64,000 bases of DNA, taken from positions 3,391,505 to 3,455,504 of the forward strand of contig NC_064434.1 of NCBI RefSeq assembly GCF_023343835.1. The letters are read 5' to 3'. The DNA comes from Lagopus muta. Taxonomy: Eukaryota; Chordata; Aves; Galliformes; Phasianidae. Below, piece by piece: positions 23,778 through 34,399 of the stretch; position 1 is the stretch's first letter; the number at the start of each line of letters is the position of its first letter. The translations under genes and the position numbers were made by a program. The notes beneath the pieces are model-generated. The model was not told the DNA's origin. It did no database searches and saw only the letters and a list, made by a program, of their open reading frames with translations.

Positions 23778-25528
23778 ATGTCTCCAATCCCTTGTTCTCC
23801 TTTGGTAAGAACTTGCTTTGTGTTTCATTTTCCCCTAATTTGACAAAGATGTACTTAATAGATGACTCTCAGCAATGGGGCACCTGTTTTTAAAACAGCT
23901 GTTTGAACCTTGAGTTATTGAAAACAACTGAAACAGGAGGCTGCTGAATAGCACCAGCATGGGACACACTGCATGGGTCTGTTAGCACACCATATACTGC
24001 AACGTGAACTAAGACAAGGAATAAATTGAAAACTCAGCCCTAGAGTAAATTTTCTTTGTTGCTATACTCTTCCAATACCTCAAATATATTACTTATTTTT
24101 GGATTTATTATTTAGTATAACTGAGATTTTATATACCACCAAGTGGCAACTGACTGTACGTTGGTGTCCGTAAGAATTAATCCATGCAAAGATGAATGTG
24201 ATACAGGACAGATTTTTCCATAATCACCCCAGCCTACAGTATGAGCTTTCACTACCAGCTAGGATAAATGTGAATGAATTTCCCAGACTCACAGAAGTAT
24301 TATTAGTCGTGTGATGCTATAGCAGCTATGCTTTCCCCTGCCCTAAATGCACCATTTCTCTCCAGTTCAGACCATTGCTATTGGTGTTGCTGGCTGTGCT
24401 GTCAGCCAGCATTTCTGCCCATGGGAAGGTGATATGGCCAGGACTTGAGCCGGAGAGCCTCTTCAAGAAAGGAGATGCTGGATGCCCAAACCAAAAAGAT
24501 GGGAAATTCCCTCAAACTGTGAGAGTCAACATAAGCATCAGCAACGTGAACCAGGATACCAAAGTGACTCTTGATATCAGCAAACGCTCACTGGCTCCAT
24601 GGGATTACAGGTACTGTGTCCGTCCCTATGGACTAGAAATGCACTGGGTTAAGAGTAGTGCAGAGGCTATGCCTGTATCTTTAGCTTAAGTACTTCAGTA
24701 CTAAGAGATTTTGGCAATGTAAGGATAGCCACCATCCATATAATCCTTTTTGTAAGCTAATTGATGAATAAAGGGGGATAGAGCAAAAGTATGGTATAGG
24801 CCAATATAGAAGGAAAAAAAGTAAATTATCCTTGTAATTTAATTAATGTACCTACTGGGGCAAGGTTTATCTTCAAATGCATTTGCCACTTAAGAGATCA
24901 TCAAAAAACCTTGGAGGTCTGACACGCACCGAAGTCAGTGGTGCTTTACTAACACCAGCATCAGGCCCTAAGAGCGTTTGTTGTGGGGAAGAGCTGAAAC
25001 TCTTTGAGTCCATTAGTCAGGCCCACTTCTAACTAGTCCTTCAAAGTCAATGCCTGTTTGAATCAAGCCCTTTGCACGCAAGTCTTGCAGTCAAAAGCAT
25101 GCAGTACTTACTGATACTTTACTTGTACTCCAAAATAATAGCAGAGGGTCTTCTGCCCCTTCACAGGCAATATTCCGGGGGTTATGGGTATCCACCGGCG
25201 AGCTCATAAAGCTCCAGACTAACATACCTGTAGCAGTGCAGCAGCATTTCCCCTGCCAACGCTTCCCTATCTTTCCATGTCAATCCACAGGATCGATGAG
25301 GACCACAACCGCTTCCCCCGCTTGGTTGCTGACGCCCAGTGCCGCCATTCCAGGTGCGTGAACTCGGCCGGGCAGCTGGACCACAGCGTCAACTCGGTGC
25401 CCATCAAACAGGAGATCCTCGTCCTGCGCCGCGAGCCGAGGGGCTGCCAGCACTCGTACCGCCTGGAGAAGAAAATGATCACCGTGGGCTGCACGTGTGT
25501 CACCCCACTGATCCAGCACCAGGCCTAA
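23778..25528 (+). CDS. IL17A: Interleukin-17A precursor
   Basis: Secreted homodimeric or IL17F-heterodimeric cytokine acting through IL17RA/IL17RC to induce epithelial antimicrobial and neutrophil-attracting responses. Three coding exons: 23778-23804 (27 nt), 24366-24610 (245 nt) and 25291-25528 (238 nt), all with GT-AG introns of 561 and 680 bp. They encode 169 residues. A signal peptide with a Leu/Val core spans about residues 1-27. The cystine-knot set is Cys49, 108, 113, 143, 158 and 160, with the family signature CRHSRC and the closing GCTC. One N-glycosylation sequon is at Asn64 (NIS). Conserved blocks SLAPWDYR and EILVLRRE are intact. Exon 1 carries only nine codons, so it is easy to miss; I placed its end by the in-frame GTAAG and the paralogue. 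IL17F at 31.6-33.7 kb faces it, as in mammals. I assign A rather than F by position and orientation. Confidence 0.96.
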
Positions 25529-25880
25529 GGGGAGCCCGCAGCACGAGAGCGGGGAGCTGCAGGAGAACTGCCTTGCCTAGCAGCGACGAAAATCCGCGGG
25601 GCTGAACCATCATGATTAGCAGTAATCTCAGTTTTGCGCTTGTTTTGTTTTTAAATCCGTTTCCCCTTTGATACTCTGGATTCAGAATACAGCCCCTTCC
25701 ACGTGCTCTGTTAGAGGAGCGATGGGAACGCCTTCACAGAATCACAGAATCACGCCTTACACAACTTTACTCGACACTTTGAAAAGCCTATTTATTTAAT
25801 TCTATTTATGCTGGTAAACCTATTGTAATTATCTATGTTTATTTATCTCCAAGCAATAAAGAAAAATCAAACAGCAAATC
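25529..25880 (+). other. IL17A: IL17A 3' UTR with AU-rich elements
   Basis: About 350 nt after the stop codon. From 25789 it holds TATTTATTTAATTCTATTTA and further ATTTA cores up to GTTTATTTATCTCC, a class of mRNA-destabilising elements typical of cytokines. The poly(A) signal AATAAA is at 25855-25860, so cleavage is expected near 25875-25880. A CR1-type CACAGAATCACAGAATCACG remnant (about 25736-25755) lies inside the UTR. Confidence 0.85.
25855..25860 (+). terminator. IL17A: IL17A polyadenylation signal
   Basis: Canonical AATAAA about 330 nt after the stop codon, in an AT-rich context and directly downstream of the AU-rich block. Confidence 0.85.
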
Positions 25881-25952
25881 AACTCTTTGGTGTCGTCTCT
25901 TTCTGAAGAAACTTTTTCTTTTTTATGGCAAGAAATCACTCCGTTCTATTAT

Positions 25953-26062
25953 CACAGAATCACAGAATCACAGAATTGTAGGAGTTGGAAGGGACCTCCA
26001 GAGATCATCGAATCCAACCCCCCTGCCAAAGCAGGTTCCCTACACCAGGTAGCACAGGTATT
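25953..26062 (-). mobile_element. CR1 LINE fragment (3' end)
   Basis: Triplicated ATCACAGA tail units, then GGAGTTGGAAGGGACCTCCA, GAGATCATCGAATCCAACCC and CCTGCCAAAGCAGGTTCCCT. It starts about 70 bp beyond the predicted IL17A cleavage site. Confidence 0.88.
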
Positions 26063-26130
26063 ATTGTATTATTATCTTTTATTATCTATTACCTATTATT
26101 ATCTATTATTATTATTATTATCTATTATGA
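26060..26130 (+). repeat. TATTATC/TTA-rich microsatellite
   Basis: Imperfect runs of ATT, TATTATC and TATC units directly after the CR1 remnant. Confidence 0.85.
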
Positions 26131-27196
26131 CCATACAAGGGATTTGTGCAATACAAAAAACTGAAATTCTGTTGACAAAACCTAGCTCTGTTGCAGTAGA
26201 ACGGGAAGAACACAGGACAATTAGCACTCGTATCATTCGCATTGCTTTACCCATAGAGAAAGAAAAGCACCTGGGGGGGAAATAATTTACTGAACAGCAC
26301 TTCAGCAAAAATAAAGCCACGAGTGACTGCCCAGTTCACTTCATTATCTGATTGAAAAGGAGTTGTCGAGGGAATGTTCAACACAGCACTCTGAACGCTT
26401 CGCTGGCGGAAAAGAAACCGACTCCTCCAAAATGGAGTATAAAAGTTCACTTTTCTACCATGAAGCTTACCTTCGGTTGTTCCTGCGTAGGTAGGGAACG
26501 GAGCATGAGTGAGGCAGCTGGATCACTGGAGTCATCGAATGCTGCTCAGAGAAAATGCACACTGCTAACCACAGAGGTAATTTCCTCCATGCTCGTGTCC
26601 TCCCAGTGCTCCAGATATAGAGCACACTGACACAGCACTTCTACACGGCCGTGAAGACTCTTGTGTAGGTGGGAACCTCGCACCGCAGGAACGTACGTTT
26701 GAAGGAGCTTGGTGAAAATGTTCCATGTTTTAATGGAAGGCTGGTTTGCATGGACATGGCTCTTTGCTTTGCTGCCGTACGGGGGAGATGTGAGCTTCCT
26801 GGGCACCAACAAGAGCAACAGGAAGTGCAGAACTTAAAAAAATGCTCAGGAATGCAGATGGTAGAATCATAGAATGATAGAATAGCCCTATGAGCAGGGA
26901 CGCCAACCAAAGACCAGTCTGCCCAGAGCCACATCCAACAGATCCCAAACGAGGCAGGGTCCTCTCGGGTGAAAGCATCTTCTCTACACCCAGCTGTGCT
27001 AATTGGAGATGTTATCAGCCCAGCTTTTGATGGAAGTTATTCCCTCCAATGAACTCAAGCCCTCACTCATCAGCTCTTGGCAAAAATCAGGTGCATCAAC
27101 TTATACAAACTAATCTGACAGCGCAGCCAGAGATTCCATACCGTTGTTTTACCTAGCAGATACTCACCGGGCCTGTGAAACATTAATTAACCATAA
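26131..27196. other. Spacer between IL17A and IL17F
   Basis: No gene recognised. A short CR1 tail remnant, AGAATCATAGAATGATAGAA, lies at 26864-26883. Confidence 0.4.
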
Positions 27197-27347
27197 GTCA
27201 CACAGAATGGCTTGGGTTGGAAATGACCAACCCATCAAGTTCCAACCCCCCACCACATGCAGGGCCACCAACCTCCCCATTTCACAGCAGCCCAGGCTGC
27301 CCAGGGCCCCATCCAACCTGGCCTTGAACACCTCCAGGGATGGACAG
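27197..27347 (-). mobile_element. CR1 LINE 3' end
   Basis: CACACAGAATGGCTTGGGTT, CATCAAGTTCCAACCCCCCA, CATTTCACAGCAGCCCAGGC and GAACACCTCCAGGGATGGA. This is the subfamily that is commonest in this window. Confidence 0.92.
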
Positions 27348-27536
27348 ATGAAGTACCAAAATGCGTACAACTTTCTGCTGCAAAGATGCTGCAGTCCCTC
27401 TTCCAGCAGTGTCATTACTCCTTGGACCATTTATCAACCCAATGAAATCCATTCCTTAAGGCACAACCATCTTGATACAACTTGACCTGTATCAAATTCT
27501 GTAATGTGCATGGATGTTGTACATGCTTCTGCAGAA

Positions 27537-27616
27537 TAGAATCATGGAACCATAAGGTTGGAAAAGACCTTATAAGATCATCTAGTCCAGCTGTCCACCT
27601 ATCACTAATATTGCTC
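27537..27616 (-). mobile_element. CR1 LINE fragment (3' end)
   Basis: TAGAATCATGGAACCATAAG, GTTGGAAAAGACCTTATAAG and ATCATCTAGTCCAGCTGTCC, about 80 bp. Confidence 0.82.
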
Positions 27617-27645
27617 AATTAGAAGCAGTTAATATTATGGCTACA

Positions 27646-27990
27646 ATCATAGAATCCTTCGAGTTGGAAAGGACCTTTAAAGGCATTTTAGTCCAACTCC
27701 CCTGAAATGCACAGGGACACCACAGCTAGATCAGGTTGCCCAGGGTCTGATCCAGCTTTGCCTTGAAAGTCTCCATGGATGGGGCATCTACCACATCTCT
27801 GGGCAACCTTTTTCAGTGCCTCCCCACCCTCACTGTAAAAAATTTTTTCCTTATATCTAACCTAAATCTGCCTACTTTGAACTTGAAACCATTTTCCCTT
27901 ATCCTATCATCACAGGCCCTGCTGAGGAGTCTGTCCCCTTCTTTCCTGTAGCTCCCCTTTAGATATTGAAAGGCCACTATCAGGTGCCCT
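27646..27990 (-). mobile_element. CR1 LINE, longer 3' segment
   Basis: Starts AATCATAGAATCCTTCGAGT, runs through GGTTGCCCAGGGTCTGATCC, GTCTCCATGGATGGGGCATC and TTTCCTTATATCTAACCTAA, and reaches the coding-end block CCTGTAGCTCCCCTTTAGAT. Its 5' side abuts the oppositely oriented copy at 27996. Confidence 0.9.
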
Positions 27991-27995
27991 GATAG

Positions 27996-28174
27996 TGCTG
28001 CCCAGAGAGCTGTGCCCCATCCCTGGAGGTGTTCAAGACCAGGCTGGATGAGGCCCTCCACAGCCTGATTTAGTGGGTGCCAACCCTGTCCATGGCAGGA
28101 GGTTGGAACTAGATGATCATTGAGGTCCCTTCCAACCCAGACTATTCTATGACTCATGTGATTCTGTGATCTGT
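27996..28174 (+). mobile_element. CR1 LINE 3' end
   Basis: GTGCTGCCCAGAGAGCTGTG, CATCCCTGGAGGTGTTCAAG, GGAGGTTGGAACTAGATGAT and the tail TATTCTATGACTCATGTGAT. It stands back-to-back with the minus-strand copy before it, a few bases apart. Confidence 0.9.
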
Positions 28175-28783
28175 GTGGCAAATGATGAGATATCCATGCT
28201 CATCGGTGCCCGTTATCAAATCAAGACACAAAGATGCCAGATGCCTGTGAAAGATGAAAGATTCAACACTCTGGCAAGCATTTCTATGAGAAGGAGGCCA
28301 AGATAAGTGAGCATAGTGCAGATTTCAGAAGTCTGAAAGAAAAGGAAAAGAGAAAGAATAATAGCGGCAACTGAGAGAGAAGATAAACCATCTCTGCTGG
28401 CTTACTGGAACAAGAAATCTTGACCTTGATACAAACAAATTGTGCTTAGTAAGGATGGAAATAAAACAGAAACGTAACTCTTTGTACGTGAGAGTAAAAC
28501 CATCAAAACTCACTTCTAGAAAGCTACGTCCAGACACAGCTGAGTAGAACCTGCTTGGTACATGACCCCAAAGAGCATTGAGGTTATTATTAATATTACG
28601 GAGCTACAAAAAAGAGAAGAAGAAAGACTAGGCTAGATTTCTTGCTAGGAAAATTAAGAAAGGGGCAAAAAAATAGTGGCAAAAAGCAGAAATGGAACTG
28701 TGCTGCAGAAGATATCATCTTGGCCCACTCACCTAAAGTCTTCTAAAGCATACATTTAAAAATAGCATCAGAGAGGAAAAATG

Positions 28784-29053
28784 TCAGAGGAAGAAGAAGA
28801 AGGTTAAGGGGCAAGGAGGGGAGATGGAGGCACATCTCACATTTTGTCCTGTGATGGGGACATGGGTGCAGTTTCTGTTCTGGATCTCTCCGGTCACCTT
28901 GCAGTACAGCCAGGACCCACAGCTGGTGTGGAAAGTCATCTCCTCATCTCTATTCACTGTGTTGGCACCAAACTGTAGATACCCAAAGGACTGGTCAGCA
29001 AAGCGTTCATCCCTCAGAACTTTGCCTGTTAGTTCTAATTCCCAGCAAGCCAT
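28784..29053 (-). other. Unrecognised 89-codon frame
   Basis: A minus-strand frame starting with Met in a good context (GTCATGG). It contains 6 cysteines and the segments FHTSCGSWLYCKVTGE and NCTHVPITGQNVRC, and ends in a Phe run. I do not recognise the protein. There is no signal peptide and no clear TATA or poly(A) signal tied to it. It may be chance, an exon of an unknown transcript or a decayed retrocopy. Confidence 0.2.
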
Positions 29054-29141
29054 GACTGTTCCTGGATTTTCAAGTTACTGCTCCTCTGGTTCACTAAGCA
29101 CACAGCTTGCACAGCTCCCCGTTTGTCCCCTGAACCCTTAA

Positions 29142-31200
29142 GGCTGCAACATCTGTATTTTTCATGTATTTAATTTCTGTTGACTTTTAAAAGTAGAGGT
29201 TTTGAGCAACAAGTAAACGTGGAGGTTTTCAAAAGGGCTGCAAGACCAAGAACCTCTGCCTGTTGTTAATGGCCCAGAGAAGCCTGGATCACACCAGCAG
29301 GAAAATACCTCGCAGCACAGATTTGGGAAGAGGTTTTGCCTGGGCTGCTGTGCCTCTGTGCTAAAACAGGGTTGTTTATGCTTCCTTCACCATCTCATGA
29401 AAGCTGCTCCCCAGATCGAGCTCCCAGCTGGGCACAAACAATGGGAAGCAAAAGGACAGCAAAAGGAGGTTAGAGAGAGGTGAGCAGGAGAGCAGAAAGG
29501 AAAAGCTCAGACACCAACCTGTTAGCATGGGTTGTTTAGCCCAGTGAGATATGAAGAGACACTGTGGAGCTGCTTCTACGCCTACAGCTGTGCTTTGTCC
29601 TCCTGGCACAACCAAGTCCCTAAAGGCTGCCCTAAACTCTATTTCAGAGCCAGATCCACAGCTGTGCTGGGAGTAGAGACAGCGACTGACCCAGCACTGA
29701 GACGGGTGCACTGACTAAAGGAGTGGATTGCTGCCAGCAAGAAAAATGGGTAGAGCCGTTAGCAAAATCTGGTCCTCAGCTTCAAAGCGTATCATCTGCT
29801 CTTGGTGGTGAGATGACTGTGCTGCTTACAGGAAGCGTTGATCTCGTTTGCCCTGTTCTTAGATTGCTGGGAATCAAAGCCAACCGACCTCACCTTAAAA
29901 GCCAGCAGCTGCAAAACGGCTCTCTAAGAACGGTGCCATTAGAAGGAAATAAGCTTTGCTGCTGGATTTATTTAGAAACAATCCCCACAGACAAGTGTGT
30001 GCCTTACTGACAGATGTGTGGTTTGTAGTCGGTAACAGCTGGAGCCAAAGCCTCATGACCCAAACCAACCAACCCTCATGACCTAAACCTCCAAATCTGG
30101 CCATTCTGTGATTCTGTGACCTATGGCTGAGGTCCACAATTAACTTCCTTAATTCCTTAGTTAATTGCTTTTGAATTTCCTTAATTAGCTGCTTCACCAT
30201 TCCTCCTATTAGAACAAATCTTAGGGTAGAGTGGTTGACACAGGAGAGTTCACCCATTCAGCTGCCATGAAGCCAATGCCAACACAATTATGAGTAGAGA
30301 AAGAGCACCAGGCTTGTTTTCTCTCCACAAAACAAACGAGGACAATCCCACAGGTTAGGCCTATTGACAGGGAGAGAAATAGGTCACCAGCAAGAGCTGG
30401 GTGCCAGATTGTGATTTCCTGGTCAGCCGTTACTGGAAGAGCAGTGCTGGAGTTGAGCAAGTGCATACAGAGAACGCCTCTGTGGGATTGCTCCCCGCCA
30501 CATGAAGGGCTTGGTGGTCATAATGAAACAGCTGCTGCCACAGATGAGTACAAGTGCTTGTAATTGAATGAGCTGGTTTCTCCATCGTGCTGCCCATGGG
30601 TTGTTTAACTGGCTTAGGTGGGCTCCCAGGGAGTGTATGCTGCTCAAAAATCAAGCATGAAAGGATACGGTTGGACCTAACGATGACACGAGCTGCTCAG
30701 GGGAAGAAACAAAAATGCTTAACAGCAAAGAGCCCTGCAGAGGGGTTTCTTGCTTATTCTCTTGATATGGAGGGTTCCTCACCCACAGCTTCAAGGCCAG
30801 GTTGGATAACGAGCAGTGAGACAAATCCAGCTCTGCACATTTCCCTGAATTTCTGCTCAGCCAACCACCTAGCTGGTGGAGTTACAGGAAATCCTTAAGG
30901 ATGATTGTTTGGAAGGACAGATTTTCTGAGTTCATGTGAACCAGGCTGGACTCCAACCCAAATTTCAGCTGCCACTCTTCAAGGCAACGTTACATACTGT
31001 TCTTCCCACCATCCCATCATTTCCATTTCCAGCTCCTCCAGCACTGCCTGTGTAGCCTCACTTCTCTGCTTCCAACCCTTTTTCTCATCCCTTCCTCTGA
31101 TTAGAATGCAAGTTCTCATCAGCTTTGCTGAAATCTTGCAGTGCCACTGCAGTACAAACTCAGTCTACTCTGTTGCTGCTTTCATTTTTACCACACAACA
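29142..31200. other. Spacer between IL17A and IL17F
   Basis: No gene recognised. A weak CR1-like end (GGCCATTCTGTGATTCTGTG) lies at 30099-30118. The right side approaches the IL17F cleavage site. Confidence 0.4.
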
Positions 31201-31204
31201 TTCT

Positions 31205-31559
31205 TCTAAATAAAATACAAGTTTTATTATGCTGATAAATTACTGAATAAATACAGATAAACATGCACCAGTTTTTGGATATTTTGACTCATAAATACAG
31301 TCATAAATAGAAGATATAAATAGAAATATGAATGTTTCCCTTTCTCCCCTCCATCAATAGGTGATCAAATCACCATCAGATGGTGATTCCCATGCTGAAC
31401 TCTATAAATGAACTACAGCAAGAATCAGTATCTCAGGAGTTAATTTGCCCAGATTCAGAAAAGTCATGCTGATGCAAGGTAGGTGACTGGGATTTCTCCT
31501 CAGAGGTGTCCATAGGAGACAGTTTTTCCTCCCCACGTTGCACCAGCTGCTGATCCCTG
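31205..31559 (-). other. IL17F: IL17F 3' UTR
   Basis: Minus-strand sequence after the stop codon. On the minus strand, AATAAA is at 31228-31223 and gives a UTR of about 350 nt, nearly the same as that of IL17A. TAAAT/ATTTA cores crowd 31240-31340, consistent with AU-rich destabilisation. Confidence 0.75.
31223..31228 (-). terminator. IL17F: IL17F polyadenylation signal
   Basis: AATAAA on the minus strand about 330 nt beyond the stop codon. A second AATAAA-like match is not needed. Confidence 0.75.
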
Positions 31560-33666
31560 CTAGGACTGGTGCTGGATGACTGGAGCAGCACACGTGCAGC
31601 CCACGGTGATCAGCTTCTTCTCCAGGCGGTAGGTGGGCTGGCAGCCCCGCTGCTCCCTCCGGAGGACGAGGATCTCCTGTGTGATGGGGATGGAGTTGAG
31701 GCTGCGGTCCTCTTGCCCCAGTGAGTTCAAGCAGCCCAAGAGGCGGCACTCAGCATCAGCTATCACCCGGGGGAAGCGGTCAGGGTCCTCATCGAGCCTG
31801 GGCACAGGGACACAAAAGGGTTTGATATGTTTGCTATGTTCTTGTGCCTTGGTAGGCTCTTCTTTTTTGCCTTCAGAATCACAGAATGGTTGGGTTGGAA
31901 GGGACCTCAAGGATCATGAAGCTCCAAACCCTCTGTGCCATGCAGGGCCACCAACCTCCCCATTTCACAGCAGCCCAGGCTGCCCAGGGCCCCATCCAAC
32001 CTGGCCTTGAACACCTCCAGGGATGGACGGGGCATCCACAGCCTCTCTGGCAGCTGTTCCAGCACCTCACCACTCTCACAGCAAAGAACTTCCCCCTGAC
32101 ATCCAACCTAAAGCACCACACCATTTACCCACTACGACACAAAGCCAAAGAACTTCCAAATCCTTAACATTTCTTTAAATGCTTTGCTACAATTGGAATC
32201 AATCCTGGGAAGTTAACGCTGCCATGTTGTTCATCAGCAGGTGAATGGAGCTGATGAACGGCCGGTTGAAATGAATATCTGATAGCAAATGGACCATTCA
32301 TGTTTGCTTGTTTTAATTTCAGCATTCAGAAATTTCTTTCAGTTAGGAAAACGTAAAACTGCAATGTACTGACATTCTTCTTTTTCTAAAGGAACTATCG
32401 ACTGACATGTTAATTAGAAACCACCCAATGATGTCCCTTTGCACTGCAGTTTATTCACCCAACACCAAAATGAAAGTGTGTGTCAAGAGGAGCTTTCAAT
32501 ATTCACAAGACTCTGGGCATATGCTGAGAACGAGACGTTTTTCAGCCCAAAAGACAACTGTGCATCATGGCCATTATTGTTCAAATTACACCTATAGAAT
32601 TACCTGTAATTCCAAGGACTGAGAGACCGGTTCCTGATGTCATGGACCATCCTGGAGGCAGGATCAGAGCTGCCAATGCGAATGTCAACTTTCACCATCG
32701 TCGGGAAGTTGGGATCCTTTTGGTTCGGGCAGTCTTCACTCAGCCTCTCAGAGCCACCAACCTTCCTGGGTCGAGGATGAACGACCTTCCCATGGGGCGA
32801 GCTCCTTACAGCGAGTGCTAAAACCAGCACCAAAAGCAGAGACCTGAGCTGGGAGAGGGAAAGTTGTCATTGTGTCTGTTCAGCCACGAGAGAGCACAAG
32901 GAAAGGTGGCTGGACCATCCATCGATGGACCAAGGAACTAGCATCCTGCGTTCCTTCGTTGCTGCGAATCAGCACTGGGCAGCAGATCTGCACACTTGTG
33001 TTTGGGTGAGATGCATCAGCAGGAAAAAAACAGAGTAAGATTTGAACAATGCTCAGCGTAAATTCTGATTCAAATTCTGATTCACAGCTGGCACTGCACC
33101 AAGTAGGGCATCTCTCCCACAAGCTGCAGAGCATCCTCCTCCTTCAGTGTCAAACGTCTCTACAAGGTGGGCTAAGAACTAAACCAACCTAAGCTTACCT
33201 GCCTATGTAAGACACATACTTCTCCAGACCAGGAAATGTCAGCCACCTAGGAGACACCTGCTGGAAATAACCCTTTTCTTGGTGAAATCGGAGAGTTTTC
33301 TACCATTCTTCTGGATGAAGACAGATATGCAAAGCTTTTAGGAGAACCTTAAGAGCTGACAGTGCTGCAAATACCACCGAGGCAGGAATTTAAATGCACA
33401 GGTATTCACTTCATAGTGCCTCCTCCATTTCTCTTTTCAGCTGTCTATTGTTTTGATGGTGAACTGCCTAAAAAAAAAGCCTGCATGGCTCAACCCCCTA
33501 CCAGCAATAGCAACGCTGCTCTTACAGATGCAAACACTCCCTTGCCTCCCAATCCAGGACGGTCAAATGCTGGAGATGTGAACCATACCCACTTCCAAAC
33601 GCTCAGGACAGAGTCCTTACACCAAATACAAACACTTACCAGTGCAGCATAGCTGGCAAAAGCCAT
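31560..33666 (-). CDS. IL17F: Interleukin-17F precursor
   Basis: Secreted IL-17 family cytokine, partner and paralogue of IL17A. Coding exons on the minus strand are 33640-33666 (27 nt), 32604-32848 (245 nt) and 31560-31797 (238 nt). The introns are 791 and 806 bp, all GT-AG. The product is 169 residues and aligns with IL17A in this window without any gap. The signal peptide core is LLLVLVLALAV (about residues 13-23). Cysteines 49, 108, 113, 143, 158 and 160 are at identical positions, with CRLLGC and the closing GCTC. The IL17A sequon at 64 is absent (Asp64), and a new one is at Asn82 (NRS). Blocks SLSPWNYR and EILVLRRE are conserved. The orientation, convergent with IL17A and followed by MCM3 on the same strand, matches mammals and supports the F assignment. 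Intron 2 carries a CR1. Confidence 0.95.
31874..32130 (-). mobile_element. CR1 LINE 3' end inside IL17F intron 2
   Basis: AATCACAGAATGGTTGGGTT, GGAAGGGACCTCAAGGATCA, CATTTCACAGCAGCCCAGGC, CACCTCACCACTCTCACAGC and CTTCCCCCTGACATCCAACC. It lies in the same orientation as IL17F transcription and makes up about a third of the intron. Confidence 0.93.
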
Positions 33667-33775
33667 TGCAGCCTCTTCTTCTTCAGGTGAGTGCACGCAG
33701 TGATGGAGCACACGGGTTTTCTTTCTCTCAGACCTCTTTCAGTCCGTGTCTCTCACAGCCAGCCGTGGTCTCCTA

Positions 33776-33781
33776 CTTATA
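33776..33781 (-). promoter_or_regulatory. IL17F: IL17F TATA box
   Basis: TATAAG on the minus strand (context CACTATAAGTAGGAGACC), about 110 bp before the start codon. This fits a start site near 33750 and a short 5' UTR. Confidence 0.75.
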
Positions 33782-33832
33782 GTGAAGTTCAAGCACTATC
33801 AGCCTTCCCATTGCAGCATAAAATCACTAACC

Positions 33833-33839
33833 TGACCCA
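33833..33839 (-). promoter_or_regulatory. Candidate ROR half-site upstream of IL17F
   Basis: The minus strand reads TGGGTCA within CCTTGGGTCAGG, matching the TRGGTCA core of ROR response elements about 55 bp before the TATA box. The usual A/T-rich 5' flank is only partial. RORgammat controls mammalian IL17 genes; use here is inference. Confidence 0.35.
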
Positions 33840-34080
33840 AGGTTAGGAGCTGATATTTCATTTCCTAGCCCACTTCCTTCCGTCTACCAAAGAAATGGGA
33901 GGGCAGATATGTCATCAGAATCCCAAATCAACCAATGCTGTGTATTTAGGCAGATAAGTGATACAAGCAGAAAAAGAGTTAAAAAAAAACAAACCATCAA
34001 ACAAACGTTCACACAGCTTTTTTTCCCCCTTCCTTCCTTGCTTTCTAATATTAATGTTCTCTCACCACAAACGTGTATGT

Positions 34081-34390
34081 CATAGAATGGTTTGAGGTGG
34101 AAGGGAGCCTTCAAGGCCATCCATCCCACTCCCTGCACTGAACAGGGACACCCACAGCTCCACCAGTGCTCAGAGCCCATCCAGCCTGACCTTGGCTGTC
34201 TGCAGGGACATCCACTGCCTCACTGCACACCTGTGTCACTGCTCACCACCTTCACTGTAAAAAACTTTTTCTTTATATCCATGGTAAATCTCCCTTCTCC
34301 TGGTTTGAAACCATTCCCCCTGTCCTGTCACAACAGACCCCACTGAAGTCTGTCCCCCCTTCTTTCTTACAGCCCCCCTATAGACTCTCA
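34081..34390 (-). mobile_element. CR1 LINE, 3' segment
   Basis: CATAGAATGGTTTGAGGTGG, GAAGGGAGCCTTCAAGGCCA, GAGCCCATCCAGCCTGACCT, CACCTTCACTGTAAAAAACT and ACAGCCCCCCTATAGACTCT. Confidence 0.88.
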
Positions 34391-34399
34391 GTGTTTCTT

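Noticed and set aside
24611-24689. Extension of IL17A exon 2 frame past the splice donor
   Set aside because: The paralogue, the GTACTG donor at 24611 and the in-phase exon 3 show that the read-through tail is intron.
31402-31749. 115-codon minus-strand frame overlapping IL17F exon 3
   Set aside because: It is IL17F exon 3 read in the wrong frame; the cystine-knot frame is the one ending at 31560.
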